Source of the DNA: Stomoxys calcitrans
Taxonomy: Eukaryota; Arthropoda; Insecta; Diptera; Muscidae
Length of the DNA: 64,000 nucleotides
Direction: 5' to 3'
NCBI RefSeq assembly: GCF_963082655.1
Contig: NC_081552.1
Coordinates: 65,649,247 to 65,713,246 of the forward strand
This document shows positions 10,991 through 21,900 of the stretch, piece by piece (the stretch's first letter is position 1; the number at the start of each line of letters is the position of its first letter). The notes beneath the pieces are model-generated. The model did not search any database and was not told where the DNA came from. It was given only the letters and a program-made list of their open reading frames with translations. The translations under genes and the position numbers were made by a program.

Positions 10991-12481
10991 TATACCCTCC
11001 ACCATAAGATGGGGGGTATACTAATTTCGTCATTCTGTTTGTAACTACTCGAAATATTCGTCTGAGACCCCATAAAGTATATATATTCTTGATCGTCGTG
11101 ACATTTTATGTCGATCTAGCCATGTCCGTCCGTCTGTCCGTCCGTCCGTCCGTCCGTCTGTCTGTCGAAAGCACGCTAACTTCCGAAGGAGTAAAGCTAG
11201 CCGCTTGAAATTTTGCTCAAATACTTCTTATTAGTGTAGGTCGGTTGGTATTGTAAATGGGCCATATCGGTCCATGCTTTGATATAGCTGCCATATAAAC
11301 CGATCTTGGGTCTTGACTTCTTGAGCCTCTAGAGTGCGCAATTCTTATCCGATTGGAAAGAAATTTTGCACGACGTGTTTTGCTATGATGTCCAACAACT
11401 GTGCCAAGTATAGTTCAAATCGGTCCATAGCCTGATATAGCTGCCATATAAACCGATCTTGGGTCTTGACTTCTTGAGCCTCTAGCGTGCGCAATTCTTA
11501 CCCGATCAGATTGAAATTTTGCACGACGTGTTTTGTTATGATATGCAACAACTGTGCCAAGTATGGTTCAAATCGGTCCATAACCTGATATAGCTGCCAT
11601 ATAAACCTATCTTTGGTCTTGACTTCTTGAGCCTCTAGAGTGCGCAATTCTTACCCGATCAGAATGAAATTTCGCACGACGTGTTTTGTTATGATACCCA
11701 ACAAGTGTGCCAAGTATGGTTTAAATCGGTCCATAACCTGATATAGCTGCCATATAAACCGATCTTGGGTCTTGATTTCTTGAGCCTCTAGAGGGCACAG
11801 TTCTTATCCAATTTAAATGAATTTTTGCACAAAGTATTTGGTTATGATATCCAACAAATGTACCAAGTATGGTTGAAATCGGTCCATAACCTGATATAGC
11901 TGTCATATAAACAGATCTGGGGATTTGACTTCTTGAGCTTCTAGAGGGCGCAATTCCTATCCGATTTGGCTGAAATTTTGCATGACGTATTTTATTTTTA
12001 CTTTCAACAACTATGTCAAATAAGGTTCAAATCGGTTCATAACCTGATATAGCTGCCATATAAACCGATCTGGGATCTTGACTTCTTGACCCCTAGAGGT
12101 CGCAATTATTATCCGATATGCCTGAAATTTTGTACGACGGATTCTCTCATGACCATCAACAAACGTGTTTATTATGGTCTGAATCGGTCTATAGCCCGAT
12201 ACAGATCCCATATAAATCGTTCTCTCTATTTTACTTCGTGTGCCCCAATGGGCGCAATTCTTATACGAATTGGCTGAAATTTTACACAGGTCTCCAACAT
12301 ATAATTTAATTGTGGTCCGAACCGGACCATATCTTGATATCGTTTTAATAGCAGAGCAACTCTTTTCTTATATCCTTTTTTGCCTAAGAAGAGATGCCGG
12401 AAAAAGGACTCGACAAATGCGATCCATGGTGGAGGGTATATAAGATTCGGCCCGGCCGAACTTAGCACGCTTTTACTTGTT
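10991..12481 (+). mobile_element. Complete DINE-1-like element, family A, with ~153-bp central repeats
   Basis: All parts are present in order: head tataccctccaccataagat; the block accccataaagtatatatat; a GTCC/GTCT microsatellite at about 11126-11166; central tandem repeats whose 'gatatagctg' word recurs at about 11280, 11434, 11587 and 11740 (period ~153 bp); an inverted copy of the head word (atggtggagggtat) near the 3' end; the palindrome TTCGGCCCGGCCGAA; and a tail ending acgcttttacttgttt. It sits between T residues, as DINE/Helentron insertions do. It is non-coding; the frames found in it on both strands come from the stop-poor repeat unit. Confidence 0.85.
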
Positions 12482-12565
12482 TGGACAAACATAGATAAAA
12501 ATTCGATTTCATTGCGACATTTTGAAAAAACGATACACTCTTTCACAATCGAGATCACCATTATT

Positions 12566-12795
12566 ATACCCAGCACCATAAGATGGGGCTATACATATCT
12601 GGTCATTCCATTTGTAACAAATCGAAATATTCGTCTAAGACCCCATAAAGTATACACCTCGACGTTCTTGATCACCTCGACGTTCTGAGTCGATCTAGCC
12701 ATGTCCGTTCGTCCGTACGTCCGTCTGTCGAAATTACGGTAGCGATCGAACGGGTAACGCTAGTCGCTTGCACAGATACTTAATGTTGATATTTT
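12566..12795 (+). repeat. DINE-1-like head fragment
   Basis: Head tatacccagcaccataagat, the block accccataaagtatac and a short gtccgttcgtccgtacgtcc tract, ending at ~12790 where the next element's head begins. A 'cacctcgacgttct' word is duplicated around 12655-12690. Confidence 0.65.
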
Positions 12796-14491
12796 TATAC
12801 CCACCACCGAAGGATGGGGGTATATTCATTTTGTCATTCCGTTTGCAACACATCGAAATATCCATTTCCGACCCTATAAAGTATATATATTCTTGATCAG
12901 CGTAAAAATCTAAGACGATCTAGCCATGTACGTCCGTCTGTCCGTCTGTCCGTCTGTCTGTTGAAATCACACTACAGTCTTTAAAAATAGAGATATTGAG
13001 CTGAAATTTTGCACAGATTCTTTTTTTGTCCATAAGAAGGTTAAGTTCGAAGATGGGCTATATCGGACTATATCTTGATATAGCCCCCATATAGACCGAT
13101 CCGCCGATTTAGGGTCTTAGGCCCATAAAAGCCACATTCATTATCCGATTTTGCTGAAATTTGGGACAGTGAGTTGTGTTAGGCCCTTCGACATCCTTTG
13201 TCAATTTGGCTCAGATCGGTCCATTTCGCTGAAATTTGGGACAGTGAGTTGTCTTAGTCCCTTTGACATGTTTCTTTAATTTGACCCAGATCGGTTCAGA
13301 TTTGGATATAGCTGCCATATAGACCGATCCTCCAATTTAGGGTCTAAGGCCCATAAAAGCCACATTTATGGTCCGATTTCGCTGAAATTATGGACAGTGA
13401 GTTTTCTTAGGCCCTTTGACATGTTTCTTTAATTTGGTTCAGATCGGTTCAGATTTGGATATAGCTGCCATATAGACCGATCCTCCGGTTTAGGGTCTTA
13501 GGCCCACAAAAGCCACATTTATTATCCGATTTTGATGAAATTCGGGGCAGTGAATTGAGTAAGGCCCATCGACATCCTTCGTTAATTTGGCTCAGATCGG
13601 TTCAGATTTGGATATAGCTGCCATATAGACCGATCCTCCAATTTAGGGTCTAAGGCCCATAATAGCCACATTCATTATCCGATTTTGCTGAAATTTGGGA
13701 CAGTGAGATGTGTTAGGCCCTTTGACATATTTCTTCAATTTGGTCCAGATCGGTTCAAATTTGGATATAGCTGCCATATAGACCGATTTCTTGATTTATG
13801 GTTTTGGGCCCATAAAATGCTCATTTATTGCCCGATGTCCCCGAAATTTGGAACAGTGAGTTAAGTTAAGACCCTTGACATACTTCTGCAATATCGCACA
13901 TATCGGTCCAGATTTGGATATAGCTGCCATATAGACCGATATCTAGGTTTTAGGTTGTGGGGCCATAAAAGACGCATTTATTGTCCGAAGTCGCTGAAAT
14001 TTGAGACAGTGAGTTTGGTTAGGCTCTTCGACGTCCTTCTTCAATTTTGTCCAGATCAGTCCAGATTTGAATATAGCTGCCATATAGACCGATCTCTGGA
14101 TTTAAGGTTTAGGGCCCATAAAAGAGGCATTTATTGTCCGATTTCGCCGAAATTTGGGACAGTGCTTAGTGTTAGGCTCTTCGACATGTTTATGCAACTT
14201 GGCCCAAATCGGTCCAGATTTGGATATAGCTGCCATGTGGACCGATATCTCGATTTAAAGTATTGGCCCCCTAAAAGGCGCATTTATAATCCGATTTCAC
14301 TGAAATTTGACACAGTGACTTATGTTAGGCTTTTCGACATCCGTGTCGTATATAGTTCAGATCGGTATGAGGTATATGAGTATAAGGTATGAAATTTTCA
14401 TCGAATTTTGATGAAATTTGTTTACATATATACCCGAGGTGGTGGGTATCCAAAGTTCGGCCCGGCCGAACTTAACGCCTTTTTACTTGTT
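12796..14491 (+). mobile_element. Complete DINE-1-like element, family B
   Basis: Head tatacccaccaccgaaggat, the block ccgaccctataaagtatata, microsatellite gtccgtctgtccgtctgtcc at ~12930, then nine or so degenerate units of ~153 bp (ttggatatagctgccatata recurs at about 13304, 13457, 13610, 13762 and 13915). The end is the inverted head word (gaggtggtgggtat), the palindrome TTCGGCCCGGCCGAA and cttaacgcctttttacttgt. It shares its architecture with family A, but the repeat units differ in sequence. The 145-aa frame at 13955-14392 is a product of the repeat. Confidence 0.85.
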
Positions 14492-15053
14492 TTTTTTTAA
14501 TCAAATCAAGTTGCCATATTAAACGATTTTCTATGGTAAAGAACTAATTTGCCAGTCCATATATTTGGTGCGGTGACAAAAGTTCTTACTACTAAACCAT
14601 GTAAAATTTTTGAACAAAGAGTATTGCCCAGGATCACGTCGTTTGGTCGTTAAGGTTTGCAACTCCCGCTATCACGGTAAATGTTTGAGGGGATGGAGGG
14701 GATGGAGACCTACATTTATTTGTGTCCCCCCACATTAATTTAATAATTAATTGAATGACTCACTCCACTCAAAAATATCTATCATTTGATCCTCATGGTT
14801 TTAATTGGTCAAATAATATATTGGAGGCGATTTAAGGAGGTAAAACGCCACCTAGATTCTTGGACACAAGGTTTAATGTCAAATTCGCAAATATTTCTCA
14901 TGTGTGTTTCATTAAGCTATAATCGAGTGATATTCCCATTTGGGGGGCTCATCGGGGATGGAGGACCATCAATTACTTGGACCTCATTTTTTATGTCATG
15001 TTCGTAGTCTATAAAAGCTAAAAATACATTTATAATTTCCTCCCTTTTGTTTC
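14492..15053. other. Spacer, nothing recognised
   Basis: Mixed-composition sequence with short frames under 75 codons on both strands; no motif, terminal repeat or conserved domain. Confidence 0.4.
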
Positions 15054-15379
15054 TTTTTCTACCCTCCATCATAGGATGGGGATATACTAATTTCGTCATT
15101 TGTAACACCTCGAAATATGCTTCCCCATAAAGTATATACATTCTTCATCGTCATGACATTTTAAGTCGATCTAGCCATGTCCATGTCGAAAGCACATTAT
15201 CTTTCGAAGGAGTAAAGCTAGCCAATTGAAATGTTGCACAAATACTTCTTTTTAGGTCCGTTGGGATTGTAAATGGGCCATGTCGGTCCATGTTTTGATA
15301 TAGCTACCATATAAACCGATTTGGGATCTTGATTCTTGAGCCGCTAGAGGGCGCAATTCTCATTCGATTTGGCAGAAAT
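15054..15379 (+). mobile_element. DINE-1-like element, 5' part, interrupted by Ty3/gypsy element 1
   Basis: Head (taccctccatcataggatgg), a shortened microsatellite and one central unit, broken in mid-unit at 'gcagaaat'. The unit resumes after the retrotransposon at 42607 (tttgcacgaagtg), so this DINE is the outermost layer of the nest. Confidence 0.8.
15376..15379 (+). other. Left target-site duplication of element 1 (AAAT)
   Basis: AAAT directly precedes the 5' LTR and is repeated at 42603-42606 directly after the 3' LTR. Ty3/gypsy integrases usually give 4-6 bp duplications. Confidence 0.85.
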
Positions 15380-15748
15380 TGTTGCGGGACACCCTAATGT
15401 ATCACACGAGATGACATCAAACCTTAAGGAAGAAAAAAAATTTTGCGTGGACCTCCCGGGATGTGAGGCCACGACTCCTACGTGGAGGCCTCCAGAGCCA
15501 CGATTAAATCTCTAGCTCCCGGCGAGAGATTTGCTACGGAAGCCGGAGAGAACTGGACACCCGCGAGACGGCAGCCACGGTATACTTTGCCGCGTGGTGG
15601 TCTGCCGTGTCCAGTGGCCTATTGCGGTGATGATGATTTTGTTTTGTTTGGCAGGAATTTGTCTGTCTTCTGCCTGTGTACAGCTTATGGCGGGAGGAGC
15701 ATGCCCCTTGCAGTTGGGGTATACTGCAGCTCTCCAGTACCCCAATTA

Positions 15749-16050
15749 ATTCCAATTGCTGACATGGGTGAGTGCGGCACTTAATGTAGCTGTGGACTCC
15801 ATCACATATTTTGTACCCACGAAAATTGTGATGCTGTCCTCAGCAGCATCACGTGTTGCATTCACCAATGTTCAGGAATTGTTTGACTTTTTTGATTAAT
15901 TCCATTTGCTGGCATGGGTGAGTGCAGCGCATGATGTAGCTGTGGACTTCATCGCATATTTTGTGCCCACGAAAATATGGATGCTGTCCTCAGCAGCATT
16001 TTGTGCTGCATTCACCGATGCCAGTTTTGCCCAGGAATTGCTTGGTTTTT
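15749..16050 (+). repeat. Tandem duplication inside the LTR of element 1
   Basis: Two ~150-bp direct units, beginning attccaattgctgacatggg (15749) and attccatttgctggcatggg (about 15899), both with 'gatgctgtcctcagcagcat'. The first can form a 9-bp hairpin (gtgatgctg / cagcatcac). Each unit contains a splice-donor-like 'gggtgagtg'. Element 2 inserted into the second unit of the 3' LTR. Confidence 0.8.
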
Positions 16051-16405
16051 TAATTTGTTTAATTTATGTATTGCTGCCGCCTCCGAAATGTGTGTGCCAG
16101 AAATGAAATGTGGTTTCAAGAAATCAGCTGATATTGAAATGACATCTGCCATCTGACAGCGTTGCCACCCTCCCTCTTAGGAGATACACTGCACAAAATT
16201 GTTGTTGGCGTATAAAGGTTGGTAAAGCAGTTCATTCATCAAAGCCACTTAAGAGAATTTAAATTAGGGGAAAGCTAGCAGAAGAGATTTGACGATTTGG
16301 AAGAAATGGGGAAAATGGGGAAAATAGAAAGAGTCAGAATATGATCAAATATGTCTTCACAGAAAATAAGAAATGGCTTCAATGGCTTTTGAGTGAGAAT
16401 TAGCC

Positions 16406-16413
16406 TATAAAAG
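16406..16413 (+). promoter_or_regulatory. Probable TATA box of element 1
   Basis: TATAAAAG followed by ggggtc in the second half of the LTR. Transcription would then start about 30 bp downstream, near 16437, giving an R-U5 of ~460 bp. A weaker TATAAAG lies near 16212. This is sequence-based only. Confidence 0.45.
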
Positions 16414-16898
16414 GGGGTCTTGGAAGAAAAATGCCATATTAAGTTTGGTTCAATTTGTGCTGTGAGATAGAAGTGGAAAATTTTAAAGTTTTTTTTTGTT
16501 ATTCAAGAAGTTGATACGGGTAAAATTGTTAATGACAGTGAATAACATTTTTTTGAAGTTAAATGCGTTTTTTTTTGTAGTTTGCCTAAAGAAAGGAGTG
16601 TTTTGTGCCGGGATACGAATTAATTGTTTGTTTGTTAATTTGTTTCCGATTCAGAGTGATAGAAGGTAGGTTTGATATTGATATTTGGTAGGGCAGGGCG
16701 ACTGGAGGTTTCCATCTACCTCCCACTTAGGAAGAAATCTGTGCTTGTGTGTTAGTGTTGTCTTGTTTGTTAGAGCATTTTTTTATTGATGCGACCCCAG
16801 GGCAAAAGATGATGGGATGGGACCTCCCCTGAAGAGGCGACGAGAGCTAGCCGGTGCCCAAGTCATTTTTGGCCGCAAATAGGGGCCTCGTAACAATA

Positions 16899-16908
16899 TG
16901 GCGCCCAA
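16899..16908 (+). promoter_or_regulatory. Primer-binding site of element 1 (tRNA-Lys)
   Basis: TGGCGCCCAA starts 3 nt after the LTR end and matches the complement of the 3' end of tRNA-Lys over 10 nt; after that the sequence (TGTAAG) departs from it. Element 2 has the full 18-nt match, which supports the tRNA-Lys assignment here. Confidence 0.8.
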
Positions 16909-17568
16909 TGTAAGATTTTCAGCATTTTTGTCAAATGTTGTGTTAATTATGTTAGTGCAGGTCATCAAAGCACAAAGTAATAGCCCATTTGAATTAAGGA
17001 AATAGACCAACACTGAATCCTGATTAGAATGTGGAGAAGTAGGCAGCTTCGTAACCGTTTTGGAAATTTCAAAAGTCTGTTGTACGAAGGGCCGATACTT
17101 CAAAACGGGAAATGAAGGAGGACGTGCATAATTCAGCAACAGGGGAATTTAGTGGCATACTTTTTTGTTATGTGAAAATGTATTTTGCACTAAGTGTACT
17201 GTGTCGTTATTTTTTTGGTAGTGTTAGTTACAGTTTAATGTTGTGACCAAATCTATGTCAGACCCGATAGCCGCTCTAAATAGGATTTAGAGGCCCGTTG
17301 TATCAGGCAAATAGGTATGAAATCGGCATCATTTGCAAGATATTGGTGTCGAATGCACAGAAAAAAATTGTTTTGTTTTAAATTTGATTTCACAGTTTTC
17401 AGACTGGTGCTCGAAAGAGAGTCAATAATATAACCCGTACCCATCACTACTCACGTAAAACCCCCGAATATAATATATGTGTTCTAGATAAGAAAAAAAT
17501 AAATACTCTAAATAAACTAATACAATTTAATATAGGCGTTAAAATTATTGTCCAATTAGAGAAAGGTT

Positions 17569-18972
17569 ATGAGCATTCAGACTCGATCCCAGGCGAAAAA
17601 GAGAAAAATTCCTGAAAGTTTTGATGCAAATAATTCATTTATAGAAAGCGAAGAGAAGAGAAGTAGATACGTTACCGATATGTCTGTTGGAAACCAGGCT
17701 AGTACAAGCCAAATCACCGATTTGTCTGGGACCATAGGATCGGGGACAGGCAACAACAATACATCGGGTCCATCAGCTGGTGGGACACCGATTGGAGGGG
17801 CCAGGTCTGAACCGCCAGGAAATGGTAATGTAGAGGTCCTTAGGCAACAAAGAGTCCTCGAAAACAATGTTTGTATGGTCCAGAATGAATTAGGTGGTTT
17901 GAAGAATACGATAGGACGGTTATCAGAGGCTGTAAAAAGGTTAACTGAACTTACCTTGAATCGAAATGTACCCAGTTCATCGGCGTCTAATTCTGACTTA
18001 GAGGGCTTGGACAATTTGTCTGCACCACAAACAGGAAATAATGGCAATCGCCCAACCAACGGCAATTCTGTGGCAGGTTCAGTATGTAGTCATTTTCCGA
18101 ATGATACACTGAGGGAAAATATGCGTGTCCGAATAGACAAGTTGGGACTAAGGTTTGATGGCATTTCAAGTGGTATTTCCGTTGAAGAGTTCGTGTATCG
18201 TCTTGAATACTTTCAGGGACAGTACCATATTCCATGGGCAGAGATATTAAGGGATTTTTCTTTAATAGTATCCGGTCCAGCCGAGTCATGGTATTGGCTA
18301 TCCCTGAAAACAAATCAGTTTTCGGATTGGCCCAGTTTGAAGCACAGTTTGCTAAGCCAATATCAATCCACCAGATCCAATTTCGAGATAATAACCGAAT
18401 TAGCTCAGCGTAAACAGCAACCGAATGAGTCCATAGATACATTTTTCCATAATATGGGCCAGATGAGGGCTAAATTAGTCCAGCCTATATCCGAATATGA
18501 TATGATGAAGATTTTAAAGAAAAATGTTAAAGAGAATGTAGCGAGAATTATTTACCCCATTCAAGTTTCGTCCGTTGAACAGCTGAGGATAGAATGCAAT
18601 GAAGCGGAAAAGAATTTCCCAAGAAGGGATATAAGAAATGCACCTCTATCACGTCCAATTCGACAGGTTAGCGAAATATACGCCGAAGGTTCGTCCGAAT
18701 ACAACCACGAATCCTCTGAATGTGAGGAAGTATCCGCCATACAATTCAATCGCAAAACAAAGCCAACATTATTGTGTTGGAATTGCCAGAAGCAAGGCCA
18801 CACCTTTAGAAACTGCGACTCCACTGAAAGAAATTTATTTTGCTATCGTTGTGGAAAACCTGGGACTATTTCTCCCAAATGTCCGTCCTGTAAACAGGGA
18901 AACCTGAATCAGGGCGTGGAATATGCCGGGGGGCCACGTCCAATCCTGAATTCCCCCAGATCAGAGAAATAG
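17569..18972 (+). CDS. gag: Gag polyprotein of element 1
   Basis: This 467-residue protein would form the virus-like particle core and package element RNA in the cytoplasm. Residues 1-170 are low-complexity and polar, with a possible coiled coil at about 90-130 (LRQQRVLENN...LGGLKNTIGRLSEAVKRL). Residues 180-350 look like a capsid domain of the retrotransposon Gag type (SGPAESWYW, ELAQRKQQPNESIDTFFHNM). At the C terminus are a CCHC knuckle, C403-x2-C406-x4-H411-x4-C416, and a second, all-cysteine knuckle, C425-x2-C428-x9-C438-x2-C441, matching the layout in element 2. The ATG at 17569 is the first in this frame after a ~660-nt leader. Pol follows in the -1 frame, starting just after the knuckles. 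Unlike Gag of element 2, it has no RING finger. Confidence 0.9.
   Translation: MSIQTRSQAKKRKIPESFDANNSFIESEEKRSRYVTDMSVGNQASTSQITDLSGTIGSGTGNNNTSGPSAGGTPIGGARSEPPGNGNVEVLRQQRVLENNVCMVQNELGGLKNTIGRLSEAVKRLTELTLNRNVPSSSASNSDLEGLDNLSAPQTGNNGNRPTNGNSVAGSVCSHFPNDTLRENMRVRIDKLGLRFDGISSGISVEEFVYRLEYFQGQYHIPWAEILRDFSLIVSGPAESWYWLSLKTNQFSDWPSLKHSLLSQYQSTRSNFEIITELAQRKQQPNESIDTFFHNMGQMRAKLVQPISEYDMMKILKKNVKENVARIIYPIQVSSVEQLRIECNEAEKNFPRRDIRNAPLSRPIRQVSEIYAEGSSEYNHESSECEEVSAIQFNRKTKPTLLCWNCQKQGHTFRNCDSTERNLFCYRCGKPGTISPKCPSCKQGNLNQGVEYAGGPRPILNSPRSEK
18897..18957 (+). promoter_or_regulatory. -1 ribosomal frameshift site of element 1: slippery heptamer plus possible pseudoknot
   Basis: The canonical heptamer G_GGA_AAC (18897-18903) is in the correct gag phase (codons GGA and AAC). 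The pol frame becomes open only 3 nt upstream, after a stop at 18891-18893. Eight nucleotides downstream an 8-bp stem can form (18912-18919 with 18934-18941, one G-U pair). The G run in its loop (18929-18933) can pair with CCCCC at 18953-18957, giving an H-type pseudoknot with 8- and 5-bp stems and an 11-nt third loop. Gag ends at 18972. Confidence 0.8.
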
Positions 18973-21900
18973 AACAGAGAGAAATAGCATCATCATCTGA
19001 AAATAGAAATAAGAATGAAATAATAAATAACATTTTTAAAGCAAATGATTTAAATTTTAAACCCGGATTAAGACATTATATACCACTAGAAATTCGAGAG
19101 AAAAATTATAACGAGATTAGATCACGCATATTTGAATTGGATTCTATAACGGCTAATAAGAGAAACCCGCCTAAAGTGCGCGTAAAATTTGAGAAAAAAA
19201 GAAAGATGTTCAAGAATGTATTAGAGTCAATCAAACATGTAAGTCAAAATTGGGACCCCAGACCTTACGCAGAGGTGGAGGTTCAAGGCATTAAACTTAA
19301 AGGCCTTTTGGATTCCGGCGCCTCAGTCAGTGTATTAGGAAAGCGTTGCCGGGAGTTCATAGAGAAATTAGGCTTGGACATAAAGAAATTGTTTTCGAAT
19401 GTTCGAACTGCCGGTGGGAAAGAGTACAGAGTACTAGGAAAGATTAAATTAGAAACCCTATATAAAAAGGAAAGACATAAACTTGAATTTTATTTATGCC
19501 CAGATTTGGATCAGGAGTTATATCTCGGAATTGATTTCTGGAAACTATTTCGGCTGGCTCCGGATATCATTAAAGTCGCTCAGATCGACATTGATAAGGT
19601 CCAGAGGGATTTGGTAGAAGAAGGAGAAATATATAAATTGAATCCCCATGTATTGAGTGATGACCAAGATGAAAGATTGAAAGAAGTAGTGTCCAAATTC
19701 GATACGTTTGAGACTAAGGGCCTTGGTCAGACCAGTCTGGAGAAGCACTCAATCCAGTTGATTGAGGGCGCGGTACCATTTAAGGATAGACATTATCCGA
19801 TGTCTCCAGCGGTACAGGCTCTTGTTTATGAGGAGGTAGACACTATGCTACGTCTAAATGTTATCGAGGAAAGCAACAGCCCTTGGAGCAATAGGACCAC
19901 GATTGTCAGGAAACCTGGAAAAAATCGATTTTGCTTAGATGCCCGTAAATTGAATAAATTAACTGTGAAGGACGCGTATCCCCTGCAGAATATTGATGGC
20001 ATTCTAAGCAGAATCGATGAGACATATTATATTAGCAGCGTGGATTTAAAGTATGCCTTTTGGCAAATTGAACTTGACGAGGAAAGTAAGCCATACACAG
20101 CGTTTACGGTGCCTGGGCGTCCTCTATACCAGTTCAGAGTGATGCCATTCGGTTTATGTAACGCGGCCCAACGCTTGTGTAGACTTATGGACCGGGTTAT
20201 TCCACAGCGCCTCAAGGAGAATGTTTTTATATATTTGGACGATTTATTGATCATCTCTAGCGAGTTCAACGAGCATTTACGTCTGTTGGAAGAAGTTGCC
20301 AAGTGTCTTAGGGAGGCGAATTTGACAATTGGTTTAAAGAAGTCTCAATTCTGTTTCCAGGAGCTTAAGTATTTAGGTTTTATAATTGGAAATGGTATGC
20401 TTAAAACGAACCCCGATAAGGTACAGGCGATTCGAAAGATCAAGATACCGAGAAGCCCCAGGGAAGTCAGGAGCTTTTTGGGTACGGCGGGCTGGTACAG
20501 GCGGTTTATTAAGGATTTTGCGTCTATATCAGCACCGTTAACCGATACGCTAAAGAAGGCAAAGAAATTTGAAATGTCTGGAAAAGCCATTGAGGCATTC
20601 GAAAGCTTGAAAAGGGCCTTGACGTCTGCACCAGTTTTACGCCACCCTGACTTCTCGAAAAGATTTTATATACAATGCGATGCATCTGAGTATGGTATCG
20701 GGGCAGTTCTCTACCAGTTAAATGACCGTAAGGAGGAGCACCCTATAGCGTTCTATTCGCAAAAGTTAAACGCATGCCAACGGAATTACAGCGTAACGGA
20801 GAAGGAGTGCCTAGCGGCGGTGATGGCTATCAAGAGATTTAGGCCGTACGTGGAGATGATGCCATTCACCGTCATAACTGACCACGCCAGTCTTAAGTGG
20901 TTAATGACCCTTAAAGATCTAAGTGGTCGACTGGCACGCTGGTCACTCCAACTCCAACCCTTTGACTTCGAAATCGAACATAGAAAGGGTTCAGATAATG
21001 TCGTTGCGGATATGCTGTCCAGGGCGCCTCAAGATATCATGATTGAAGAGATATCAGAAGAACTTCTTGATTTTGAGACGACAGAATTCGAAAGCGAGGA
21101 ATACCTCGACCTCATAAAGACCATAACCGAGAACAAGGAGAGACTTCCGGATTTAAAAATTCAAGATGGGTTTGTCTATAAAAGAACCGTTTTTGACCAG
21201 GAACTGGAAGAGGAGTGTAAGTGGAAGTTATGGATCCCATCAAATATTACGCATGCTATTATAGAAAAAGCCCATAATACGTTGACAACCGCACATGGTG
21301 GAATAACGAAAACGTTAGAGAGAATCAAAACGTTTTTCTATTGGCCACATATGGCGAGCCAAGTTAAACGATTTGTCAAGAATTGTCAGGTCTGTAAGGA
21401 GACAAAGCCCTGTAATCAGAATTTGAGACCCAGTATTGGACAAGAAGTGATTACGGATAGGCCATTTCAAAAGCTTTATATTGATTTCTTGGGGAAGTAC
21501 CCGCGATCTAAGAATGGTAATGCGTACATCTTGATCGTTGTGGATCACTTCACCAAATTCACTTTCTTGAAGGCTATGCGTGATGCTACTGCTGCCAATG
21601 TTATTCGATTTTTAATAAGTGAGATTTTTCATAAATTTGGTGTACCGGAGGTGATCCACAGCGATAATGGTGCTCAATTCATATCCAAAAGTTTTCAAGA
21701 TATGATATCTGCTTATAAAATAACGCATATGAGAACCGCGGTGTACTCACCCCAATCCAATGCTTCCGAACGTGTAAATCAGTCTGTCATATCGGCCATA
21801 AGGACATATTTGAATGAAGACCATCGAGATTGGGATCTCTACTTATCGGAGATCGAGTGCGCTCTTAGAACATCAGTCCATTCGGCAACTGGAGTAACCC

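Larger units (their letters stand above)
15380..16895 (+). repeat. 5' LTR of element 1
   Basis: 1516 bp, TGTTGCGGG...CGTAACA. The first ~400 bp are GC-rich, stop-poor and unlike the AT-rich rest. An internal near-duplicate of ~150 bp (15749-16050) and a TATA box (16406) are visible. It matches the 3' LTR halves at 22999-23577 and 41653-42602. Confidence 0.92.

Noticed and set aside
11126..11166. CRISPR-like or telomeric repeat in the GTCC/GTCT tracts
   Set aside because: Simple microsatellites at a fixed position in every DINE head; no spacers.
13955..14392. 145-codon frame, and similar ones at 4411-4818, 12226-12579 and 63520-63960
   Set aside because: They translate the ~153-bp DINE units, which are stop-poor in several frames; the protein repeats simply mirror the DNA repeat.
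15482..15784. 100-codon frame in the LTR of element 1 as a protein gene
   Set aside because: Overlapping frames of 72-77 codons exist on both strands, so the GC-rich composition explains it; kept only as a low-interest observation.
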